A DNA stretch of 64,000 nt from Mucilaginibacter sp. 14171R-50 (GTDB lineage Bacteria; Bacteroidota; Bacteroidia; Sphingobacteriales; Sphingobacteriaceae), in contig NZ_CP048115.1 of assembly GCF_010093045.1 (NCBI RefSeq), positions 3,968,001-4,032,000 of the forward strand. The letters are read 5' to 3'. The notes under the pieces are model-generated. The model made no database searches and had not been told where the DNA came from. It was given only the letters and a program-made list of their open reading frames with translations. Position 1 is the first letter of the stretch, and every line of letters begins with the position of its first letter. Below are positions 1 to 5,699 of this stretch, one piece after another. Made by a program: the position numbers and the translations under genes.

Positions 1-1356
1 AAAATGTATATGCGTTCGGTACCGCTGGTGCTGGTTACCGAATTGGCTAAGCTACACTCGGGCGACGATTTGGTAGCCCGGGTTACCGATGGCGTGATCG
101 GCCGTGCCGATGAGATCACCGAGCTATTGGCCTGCTACGAAACGCTGAACAAGCGTACCGGCACTAAAAAGCTTAACCGCCTGAGCAAGCAAATGCAAAA
201 GGGTTTAAGCGCGGCGTTTAATCGCTTTGACGAGTACCAGTTTGGTAAATACAACCGCGATGGCGCTATAAAACTGCGTGACGCCTTGTTTTTGGTCCAC
301 CCAAAGGCGAAGGACGAATTGCAGCAAGTATTGTTCAACAAAATAGTTAACGGCGACCTGCAAACGCCCTACACCTGGGAAACTGAACTATCGGCCCTGG
401 GCCAGATAGGCTTCGACAGTGAAGAGGCAAAAGCCGAAGCGTTCCGCGCCAAGTGGGAAGAACTGATAGACAGCGGTAAGCTGGGTTATATGGCCTTGCT
501 GCGTAACCTGCGCAACATACAGGAAGCCGGCGTAAGCTACGCGCACTTTCAAAAAGTATGCGCACGCCTTGCCGATGCCGATGAGGTTGCCAGGGCAAAG
601 CAGTTTCCGTTCCGTTATTTGGCAGCTTACCGCGAACTGAAAGCTACAGGAACCATGGCGCCGGTAAAGGGGCTCGCTAAAAAGCTGAGCGCATTATTAC
701 TGGGCAACAAGGGCTACACCAGCGAATTGATGAATGCTTTGGAAAAAGCGGCACAGGCAAGCGCCGCCAACATCAAAGGTTTTAACCACGAAACCCGTGT
801 GCTGTTAGCTTGCGACGTTTCGGGATCGATGCAGGTACCAGTATCGGCTAAGAGCAAAATATTACTGTACGATGTGGGCCTAATGCTGGCTATGCTGTTG
901 CAATCGCGTTGTAAAAACGTGGAGGTGGGTATGTTTGGTGATACATGGAAAACCATTGTGGTGCCGCGTAATAACATCTTGGGTAACGTACAGGAGTTTT
1001 ATCGCCGCGAGGGCGAGGTGGGTTACAGCACCAATGGCTACCTGGTTATCAAGGATATATTATCCCGTAAGGCACAAATGGATAAGGTATTTCTGTTTAC
1101 CGATGCCCAGTTATGGAACAGTTCATCAACTACAGGCGATCATATACAGCCCTTATGGTTGCGTTACAAGGCAGAGGTATCACCAAACGCGAAACTCTAC
1201 CTGTTCGACTTGAAAGGTTACGGACAAGCGCCATTGCAAATATTGCGCAATGATGTATACCTGGTAGCCGGCTGGAGCGACAAAGTTTTTGAAGTGTTAG
1301 CTGCTTTGGAAAACGGAAGCTCGGCCTTAGATGCTATCAACAATATAGAACTATAA
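1..1356 (+). CDS. rsr: Ro60/TROVE-domain RNA-binding protein (Rsr), 5'-truncated by window edge
   Basis: The frame is open to the first base of the window, so the N-terminus (roughly the first 80-95 residues, judged against the ~538-aa human Ro60 from memory) is missing. The visible part holds an alpha-helical TROVE/HEAT-like region (about residues 1-255, counting from the ATG at 4) and a C-terminal von Willebrand A domain. That domain has a MIDAS-type DVSGSM at about residues 271-276, a threonine in GYSTNG and the strand FLFTDAQ. Ro proteins are ring-shaped binders of misfolded RNA whose outer surface holds Y RNAs; bacterial Rsr works with exoribonucleases in RNA decay and stress survival. 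Here the gene is directly followed by six Y-RNA-like elements and two nucleotidyltransferase genes, which strongly supports the assignment. The ATG at 4 is internal and not the real start. Confidence 0.9.
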   Translation, partial: KMYMRSVPLVLVTELAKLHSGDDLVARVTDGVIGRADEITELLACYETLNKRTGTKKLNRLSKQMQKGLSAAFNRFDEYQFGKYNRDGAIKLRDALFLVHPKAKDELQQVLFNKIVNGDLQTPYTWETELSALGQIGFDSEEAKAEAFRAKWEELIDSGKLGYMALLRNLRNIQEAGVSYAHFQKVCARLADADEVARAKQFPFRYLAAYRELKATGTMAPVKGLAKKLSALLLGNKGYTSELMNALEKAAQASAANIKGFNHETRVLLACDVSGSMQVPVSAKSKILLYDVGLMLAMLLQSRCKNVEVGMFGDTWKTIVVPRNNILGNVQEFYRREGEVGYSTNGYLVIKDILSRKAQMDKVFLFTDAQLWNSSSTTGDHIQPLWLRYKAEVSPNAKLYLFDLKGYGQAPLQILRNDVYLVAGWSDKVFEVLAALENGSSALDAINNIEL

Positions 1357-1360
1357 ACCA

Positions 1361-1391
1361 AGTATGGGGAAGCTAACGCCCCATACTTTTA
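1361..1391 (+). terminator. Hairpin after the Ro gene
   Basis: A perfect 9-bp stem (AGTATGGGG at 1361-1369 with CCCCATACT at 1379-1387) with a 9-nt loop is followed by TTTT and then the A-rich linker AAAAGAAATTAAAAA. The same linker recurs after elements 2 and 3 of the array. It may be a terminator, or a processing or stability boundary between the mRNA and the noncoding array. Confidence 0.7.
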
Positions 1392-1405
1392 AAAGAAATT
1401 AAAAA

Positions 1406-1530
1406 ATAAGGATGCCGTAGAAACGGGTTACTTCGCTCATGAAGGGGGTGGGCAGTGTGGCGCAAGCTATGCTGGAGGTTCGAGTCCTCACAAGCGAGCC
1501 CCCGTCCCGTGTTCGCCTGTTGCTCCTTAT
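1406..1530 (+). ncRNA. Y-RNA-like element 1 (with T-arm-like hairpin)
   Basis: Outer helix ATAAGGA (1406-1412) pairs with TCCTTAT (1524-1530). The left loop strand is TGCCGTA (1413-1419) and the right one is GCCTGTTGC (1515-1523). The inner helix GAAACGGG (1420-1427) pairs with CCCGT-g-TTC (1506-1514, one bulge). The conserved TTACTTCG follows at 1428-1435. The distal part has a GCAA-capped hairpin (1454-1473) and a T-arm-like hairpin GAGG-TTCGAGT-CCTC (1475-1489). This architecture, beside a Ro gene, matches Y RNA with a tRNA-like effector module. Strand is taken from the flanking genes. No separate promoter was found. Confidence 0.82.
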
Positions 1531-1537
1531 AAAGCAT

Positions 1538-1639
1538 AAAAGAAGGTGCCGTAAATAAGCCTTACTTCGATCAGGGAACCGATGCCGGGCTATATGCTAC
1601 GGGCGGGATGAATGGCTTATTGTCTTTTGCCCTTCTTTT
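1538..1639 (+). ncRNA. Y-RNA-like element 2 (short, no tRNA module)
   Basis: Outer helix AAAAGAAGG (1538-1546) pairs perfectly with CCTTCTTTT (1631-1639). The left loop is TGCCGTA (1547-1553) and the right loop GTCTTTTGC (1622-1630). The inner helix AATAAGCC (1554-1561) pairs perfectly with GGCTTATT (1614-1621). TTACTTCG follows at 1562-1569. The 44-nt distal part (1570-1613) can form a GC-rich hairpin (GCCG with CGGGC), but it has no T-loop sequence, so this element appears to keep the Ro-binding stem without the tRNA-like domain. Confidence 0.8.
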
Positions 1640-1656
1640 TAAAAGAAATTAAAAAT

Positions 1657-1808
1657 AAAAAAAGGTGTCGTAGATGAGTGTTACTTCGCATTTAACGTCC
1701 AGGTCGCCGGTTCAAGTCCGGCCATTGGTTTATGCCAATGTAGCTCAGTTTGGTTAGAGCAGGAGCACCGCAAGGTGCATTTCACTTGTTGCTTTTTACC
1801 CTTTTTTT
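1657..1808 (+). ncRNA. Y-RNA-like element 3 (circularly permuted tRNA module)
   Basis: Outer helix AAAAAAAGG (1657-1665) pairs with CCTTTTTTT (1800-1808). The left loop is TGTCGTA and the right loop GCTTTTTAC. The inner helix GATGAGTG (1673-1680) pairs, with G-U wobbles, with CACTTGTT (1783-1790), and TTACTTCG follows. The distal module reads, in order: T-arm GCCGG-TTCAAGT-CCGGC (1706-1722); an acceptor-like stem CATTGG/CCAATG closed by TTTATG (1723-1740); a D-arm with GCTC/GAGC (1743-1760); and a GCAA-capped hairpin GCACC/GGTGC (1765-1778) where the anticodon arm would be. In a tRNA these parts occur as acceptor, D, anticodon, T, so this one is circularly permuted. Confidence 0.85.
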
Positions 1809-1817
1809 AAAAGAAAT

Positions 1818-1892
1818 AAAGAAGATGCCGTAGGTAAGCGTTACTTCAACCTTTTACGTTAGCACACGCTTGCCGGATCGTCGCTCTTCTTT
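1818..1892 (+). ncRNA. Y-RNA-like element 4 (minimal)
   Basis: Outer helix AAAGAAGA (1818-1825) pairs with TCTTCTTT (1885-1892). The left loop is TGCCGTA (1826-1832) and the right loop GGATCGTCGC (1875-1884). The inner helix GGTAAGCG (1833-1840) pairs with CGCTTGCC (1867-1874), with one wobble. TTACTTCA follows at 1841-1848. Only 18 nt remain distally (1849-1866), enough for a small AAC/GTT hairpin. At 75 nt this is the smallest member and shows the presumed minimal Ro-binding unit. Confidence 0.78.
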
Positions 1893-1909
1893 TTAAAATA
1901 CCTAAACCT

Positions 1910-2042
1910 AAAAAGGTGCCGTAAACTGGTGATACTTCGGTTAGAGCGTCCCGGAAGGGAAGGCAGGCGGTTCAAATCCGCCCAGCGATCTGTTTCGCAT
2001 AGTAGCTCAGTAAAAACGCATCAGTTGCTTTTAGCCCTTTTT
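1910..2042 (+). ncRNA. Y-RNA-like element 5 (complete permuted tRNA module opened in the D-loop)
   Basis: Outer helix AAAAAGG (1910-1916) pairs with CCTTTTT (2036-2042). Loops are TGCCGTA (1917-1923) and GCTTTTAGC (2027-2035). The inner helix AACTGGTG (1924-1931) pairs with CATCAGTT (2019-2026), with one wobble, and ATACTTCG follows. The module runs: 3' half of a D-arm (GAGC, 1944-1947); TCCC-GGAA-GGGA hairpin in place of the anticodon arm (1949-1960); perfect T-arm GGCGG-TTCAAAT-CCGCC (1966-1982); GCGA/TCGC acceptor-like stem with a TCTGTT loop (1985-1998); 5' half of the D-arm (TAGCTCAG, GCTC at 2005-2008). The D-stem closes across the module, so the Ro-binding stem leaves through the D-loop. 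Confidence 0.87.
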
Positions 2043-2051
2043 AAAAACATC

Positions 2052-2153
2052 ATGAAAGATGCCGTAGGCGGGTGATACTTCGTCTGGTTGAAAGCCGCGA
2101 AAGCGGTACGGGTTCGAATCCCATAAGACACCTGCCGGCTGTTGCTCTTTCAT
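2052..2153 (+). ncRNA. Y-RNA-like element 6 (reduced tRNA-like module)
   Basis: Outer helix ATGAAAGA (2052-2059) pairs with TCTTTCAT (2146-2153). Loops are TGCCGTA (2060-2066) and GGCTGTTGC (2137-2145). The inner helix GGCGGGTG (2067-2074) pairs with CACCTGCC (2129-2136), with one wobble. ATACTTCG follows at 2075-2082. The distal part holds a GAAA-capped CCGC/GCGG hairpin (2095-2106) and a T-arm-like GGG-TTCGAAT-CCC (2110-2122). An open frame running through this element into the next gene is explained by the RNA, so that gene starts at 2183. Confidence 0.82.
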
Positions 2154-2182
2154 TTATATTTTGTAACCTTATACTATTAATC

Positions 2183-2938
2183 ATGACCGAAACAATACTT
2201 CAAAAACTGCTCGAACTGGAGCAGAATGAAAATATAAAAATACTGTATGCCTGTGAATCAGGTAGCAGGGCCTGGGGCTTTGCCTCGCCCGATAGTGACT
2301 TTGATGTTCGCTTTATATACGCTCGCCCGATAAATGATTACCTGGGAATAACAGATCTGCCGGACAATGTTGGATTGCCTGTCAACGAAGTGTTGGATAT
2401 AGGTGGTTGGGATCTCAAAAAAGCACTAAAACTATTCCTTAAATCGAATAGCACACTGTACGAGTGGCTGCAATCGCCAATAGTTTATCAGGCAGATTCA
2501 ACCTTTGCTGAAGATCTGCGTAAGCTGATGCCGGAATACTTTTCGTCACGTGCAGGCGCCAATCATTATCTATCAATGGCGCACAATACGCTTCGCGATG
2601 ATCTGCAAACCGAACAAGTAAAACTGAAGCGTTACTTTTATGCACTTCGCCCGGCATTGGCTTGCTTGTGGATAGTTGAGAAACAATCGGTACCACCTAT
2701 GGAGTTTCAACATTTAAGGGTTATGATATCGGACAATAAAGTTCAAAGCGCTATAGATGAACTGCTGGAAAGGAAAAAGATAGCTGATGAAAAAGCGTTG
2801 ATAGCACCTGTCTCTCTACTTAACCAATGGCTGAGTAACACGCTTGACTTGTGCAAAGAGCGCATACCTGAGCTTCCATCGGAAAAGAAATACCCGGATG
2901 AGTTGAATAATATCTTTAGAAAATATATCCAGCCATGA
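2183..2938 (+). CDS. Predicted nucleotidyltransferase (COG3541/YcgL-like), first of a pair
   Basis: 251 aa. It has the minimal nucleotidyltransferase signature GSRAWG (residues 27-32) followed by SDFD (38-41), the two acidic residues expected to bind catalytic metal. The rest is helical, with no membrane segment or signal peptide. Family members are predicted to transfer nucleotides to RNA or protein, but the substrate is unknown. The ATG at 2183 is chosen because upstream in-frame sequence is RNA element 6. The stop overlaps the start of the next gene (ATGA), so the two are translationally coupled. Position straight after a Ro gene and Y-like RNAs suggests an RNA-repair or RNA-modifying role (inference). 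Confidence 0.85.
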   Translation: MTETILQKLLELEQNENIKILYACESGSRAWGFASPDSDFDVRFIYARPINDYLGITDLPDNVGLPVNEVLDIGGWDLKKALKLFLKSNSTLYEWLQSPIVYQADSTFAEDLRKLMPEYFSSRAGANHYLSMAHNTLRDDLQTEQVKLKRYFYALRPALACLWIVEKQSVPPMEFQHLRVMISDNKVQSAIDELLERKKIADEKALIAPVSLLNQWLSNTLDLCKERIPELPSEKKYPDELNNIFRKYIQP

Positions 2939-3996
2939 CCTACGAGCAGCTCAAACAACAAAAAGAACTGATCCTGCTGGATTGTATTAGCGGCAGCACC
3001 GCTTATAACCTGAACGTAGCCGGCTCCGACATAGATAAGAAAGGGATATTCATTATGCCTCAACAGCAGCTATATGGTTTTGAGCGACAAGATCAGATAT
3101 CTAATAAAAGCAATGATGAGGTTTACTTTGAGATAGGCCGTTTTCTGGATTTATTGACGAAAAACAATCCTAATATACTAGAACTGTTAAGCACGCCTAA
3201 AGAGCATGTGTTATTTCGCCACCCGTTAATGGATCTGATCAAGCCCGAAGATTTTCTATCCAAACTTTGCCTGGATACATTCGCCGGATATGCACAAACG
3301 CAGATCAAGAAAGCAAGGGGGCTTAATAAAAAGATCAATAAGCCATTGAATGCTGAACGAAAGTCGGTATTAGATTTCTGTTTTGTGATCTACAACAATG
3401 GTAGCGTCCCGTTAAAAGAATGGTTAAAGGAGAATAGCTTCAATCAAGATGAATGTGGCTTGGTTAATCTCGATCATTTTAGGAATGTGTATTTACTGTA
3501 CCATCAAAAGCAATTGACCGATAGTCGGTTTAAGGGAGTTATATCTGGCCCTGACGCTGATGATGTGCAGTTAAGTTCTGTACCGAAAGGAATAGAACAT
3601 ATAGCAGTAATGAACTTTAATAAGGATAGCTATTCTATCTACTGCCGTGAATATAAAGAGTACCTAGAGTGGGAAGAAAAACGAAACGAGCATCGTTATC
3701 AAAGTACGCTATCACATGGCAAAAGTTATGATGCAAAGAATATGATGCACACATTCCGGCTTTTAAGCATGGCCGAAGAAATTGCTCTATATCAACAAGT
3801 GATCGTTAAACGTAATGACCGTGATTTCTTGTTAAAGATCCGTAATGGTGAATTTGAATTTGATGATCTGATGCAAATGGTTGAAGGAAAGATGGAGCAA
3901 ATAAAAGTGGCGTATGAAAAATCGACGTTACCTAATCAGCCCGACCTCAAAAAAGCGGAACAATTACTGGTGTCAATCAGAATGGGATTCTATTAG
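2935..3996 (+). CDS. Predicted nucleotidyltransferase (COG3541/YcgL-like), second of a pair
   Basis: 353 aa, overlapping the preceding gene by 4 nt. It has the motif SGSTAYNL (about residues 19-26) followed by GSDID (30-34), the nucleotidyltransferase-fold G-S...D-x-D pattern. It is divergent from its neighbour and about 100 aa longer, so the pair are paralogues rather than a duplicated identical gene. The soluble C-terminal half is charged and helical. Two different enzymes in one transcript may act on different RNA ends, or one may regulate the other; the sequence does not decide. No good terminator lies immediately after the stop. Confidence 0.85.
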   Translation: MTYEQLKQQKELILLDCISGSTAYNLNVAGSDIDKKGIFIMPQQQLYGFERQDQISNKSNDEVYFEIGRFLDLLTKNNPNILELLSTPKEHVLFRHPLMDLIKPEDFLSKLCLDTFAGYAQTQIKKARGLNKKINKPLNAERKSVLDFCFVIYNNGSVPLKEWLKENSFNQDECGLVNLDHFRNVYLLYHQKQLTDSRFKGVISGPDADDVQLSSVPKGIEHIAVMNFNKDSYSIYCREYKEYLEWEEKRNEHRYQSTLSHGKSYDAKNMMHTFRLLSMAEEIALYQQVIVKRNDRDFLLKIRNGEFEFDDLMQMVEGKMEQIKVAYEKSTLPNQPDLKKAEQLLVSIRMGFY

Positions 3997-4415
3997 TATT
4001 TTAACTTAGTATAATTCTACAGTTGAATTCAGCTATGTAAAGAAAATCGCAAAACCTTTACATATAGAACCAGCTATGAATAATAAATTTAATTATGCTA
4101 GCAAAGGGTCTATGTGATTAATAAGGCCATACAAGGGCGCAATTCCCTTGCTTGCTTTATCCTTTTTTAGAAAAAAAATGATACTGAATGAATTTGTTGT
4201 TTTCATACGCGGTTTTACTTATTTGATATTATCCCCGTCGACGCATATACATTTTGCGATAAACGGATTAAAACACGAAATCAGTTACAAGCAACCACGG
4301 GTTGCGAGTAAAAACGCATTGAACAATTTTACAAATTAAAAAGAGGGTGCGAAATAGGGCATGTAGAAGTTTGTATTAATATGGATTACTTTGAACTAAA
4401 ATTTTGCAAAATCCA
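3997..4415. other. Gene-free spacer after the nucleotidyltransferases
   Basis: AT-rich spacer with no convincing gene. A small hairpin CAAGGG (4132-4137)/CCCTTG (4145-4150) is followed by TTGCTTTATCCTTTTTT, which loosely resembles the 3' ends of Y-like elements 3 and 5. The TGCCGTA strand and the 8-bp inner helix are absent, so I do not call a seventh element here. A 63-codon open frame at 4148-4339 has no family resemblance. Confidence 0.5.
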
Positions 4416-4420
4416 TAAAA

Positions 4421-4452
4421 AAACCCTCTAAATCATACAATTTAGAGGGTTT
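4421..4452 (-). terminator. Intrinsic terminator of tRNA-Pro
   Basis: A perfect 13-bp inverted repeat (AAACCCTCTAAAT at 4421-4433, complement at 4440-4452) with the 6-nt loop CATACA. On the minus strand it is followed by a run of T (complement of A at 4417-4423), just downstream of the minus-strand tRNA. Confidence 0.9.
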
Positions 4453-4477
4453 TGATACTTGTTTGGTATCGCTGGTG

Positions 4478-4551
4478 TCGGGATGGCAGGATTCGAACCT
4501 GCGGCCTCCACATCCCAAATGTGGCGCGATACCGGGCTACGCTACATCCCG
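4478..4551 (-). tRNA. tRNA-Pro (anticodon TGG)
   Basis: Read on the minus strand, the 74-nt gene starts CGGGATGTAGCGTAGCCCGG and shows a 7-bp acceptor stem (CGGGATG with CATCCCG), an anticodon loop TTTGGGA (anticodon TGG, proline), a T-arm GCAGG-TTCGAAT-CCTGC and discriminator A. CCA is not encoded directly after the discriminator base. Unlike the tRNA-like parts of the array at 1.4-2.15 kb, all arms are in normal order and an anticodon loop is present. Confidence 0.96.
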
Positions 4552-4873
4552 ATTGGGATTGCAAAGGTAGCTTTTTTGTGTAGCTGTGCAAACTTTTTTT
4601 AAAAGAATTTCGGGGTGATTGTTTAACCATTTCATTTGCATAAACTTATGATTTAAAATATTTTGTTATCAGCCTAAAATGGTGCCGTTAACGCTTAAAA
4701 TACTACATATGTAGTATTGCTGCGCAATTAAAATGGTTGTTACTTTATTGCAGGCAATGTATTGGTACAAGGTACAATTGCAAAAAAACTTACAGCCCGA
4801 AAACTGGCGGGCCGTAAGCGTCAATATCAAAGGTTATACTATTAAAAATAGGGGGAATATAATCGTTTGATAA
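4552..4873. other. Spacer with a 20-bp perfect palindrome and a hairpin
   Basis: No gene seen. It contains a perfect 20-bp palindrome built from AATACTACAT and its complement (4699-4718), a plausible dimeric-regulator operator. It also has a GC-rich hairpin at 4790-4817 (TTAC-a-GCCCG paired with CGGGC-c-GTAA). Neither can be tied to a specific regulator from sequence alone. Confidence 0.5.
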
Positions 4874-4906
4874 AAAGCCCTGCATCAGCAAGTGAAGCAG
4901 GGCTTT
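4874..4906 (-). terminator. Bidirectional-type terminator downstream of the ThuA-like gene
   Basis: AAAGCCCTGC (4874-4883) pairs with GCAGGGCTTT (4897-4906) across a 13-nt loop. The A-run on the left gives a T-run on the minus strand, so it can end transcription of the minus-strand ThuA/GMC pair. Confidence 0.85.
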
Positions 4907-4928
4907 ATTATTTACTCGCGCTAAATGA

Positions 4929-5657
4929 CTACTTGTTGTTTATCGCGTACTGTATACCACCCAATAAATGTTTTAAATAAAGCGGTTCCGCGTACGATGC
5001 GTCGGTATGGCCAAGTGCGGTGTAAAAAGCCCTGCCGCCGTCGTATTTGTGATACCAGCTCATGGGATGATTATCGCCATTTTCCCCGCCGGTGTAACTT
5101 CCTTCATCTATTTTGATCAGCACTTGCAGGTCGGGAGCTATCCATTTGTAATTGTACCATTCATCTAACCGTCGCCAGGTTGCGGGCAGGTGTTTTGTCG
5201 CCGCGAAGTCTCTGTTCACTACGTCGAGCTTTGCTTCCTGTTGCTTTGCGGGGTGGCTTTTAAAATAAGCCCCCACCAGGCCGCCATACCACGGCCAATC
5301 GTACTCGGTATCGGTAGCGGCGTGCACGCCAACAAAACCGTGCCCGGCCCGTATGTATTGTTCAAAAGCGGCTTGCTGCTCGTTATTCAGCACATCGCCG
5401 GTAGTACTCAGGAATATCACTGCAGCATATTGTTTTAGATTATCGGCATTGAAATTTGAGGAATTGGTGGTAGTATCCACATCAAAGTTATTCTCTTTGC
5501 CAAGTTTAATGATCGCCGGTATCCCAACCGCTATGGATTCGTGATGAAAACCAGCTGTTTTGCAAAATATGAGCACTTTTGGTTTTGGCCTGGCAATACA
5601 GCTGATATTCATTAACATCAGCACTGCTACTAATAAAAAACTATTTCTAAAATTCAT
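4929..5657 (-). CDS. ThuA-like domain protein, exported
   Basis: 242 aa. An N-terminal hydrophobic signal segment (about residues 5-20, ending near a Cys, so a lipoprotein is possible but the lipobox is weak) precedes a ThuA-like, glutamine-amidotransferase-like alpha/beta fold. Seen features are KVLIFCKTAGFHH near the N-terminus, GHGFVGVHAATD in the middle and a late HPMSWYHKYDGGRAFYTALGH, which are typical of the family. ThuA-like proteins are linked to sugar and polyol metabolism; the exact reaction is not established. It lies 42 nt downstream of a GMC oxidoreductase gene on the same strand, a recurring Bacteroidota pairing that suggests joint periplasmic sugar oxidation. Confidence 0.88.
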   Translation of the reverse strand: MNFRNSFLLVAVLMLMNISCIARPKPKVLIFCKTAGFHHESIAVGIPAIIKLGKENNFDVDTTTNSSNFNADNLKQYAAVIFLSTTGDVLNNEQQAAFEQYIRAGHGFVGVHAATDTEYDWPWYGGLVGAYFKSHPAKQQEAKLDVVNRDFAATKHLPATWRRLDEWYNYKWIAPDLQVLIKIDEGSYTGGENGDNHPMSWYHKYDGGRAFYTALGHTDASYAEPLYLKHLLGGIQYAINNK

Positions 5658-5699
5658 GTTTCGATAATTAACTAATCGCTGATCACTAACCTTTAATTT

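Noticed and set aside
1700..1780. tRNA genes in the array (T-arm and D-arm sequences in elements 3 and 5)
   Set aside because: Arms are circularly permuted, the acceptor stem is closed by a loop, and the anticodon arm is a GNRA-capped hairpin, so no usable tRNA can form; they are tRNA mimics within Y-like RNAs.
2072..2182. N-terminal 37-codon extension of the first nucleotidyltransferase
   Set aside because: This stretch is RNA element 6 plus spacer; the protein family motif fits a start at 2183.
4148..4339. 63-codon ORF downstream of the nucleotidyltransferase pair
   Set aside because: AT-rich, no RBS, no recognisable domain, within a spacer.
4676..4822. Possible seventh Y-like element (GGTGCCGTT at 4681 with AACGCTTA and TAAGCGT at 4815)
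   Set aside because: The outer helix and the (T/A)TACTTCG block are missing, and a stronger local hairpin (4790-4817) competes for the 3' partner.
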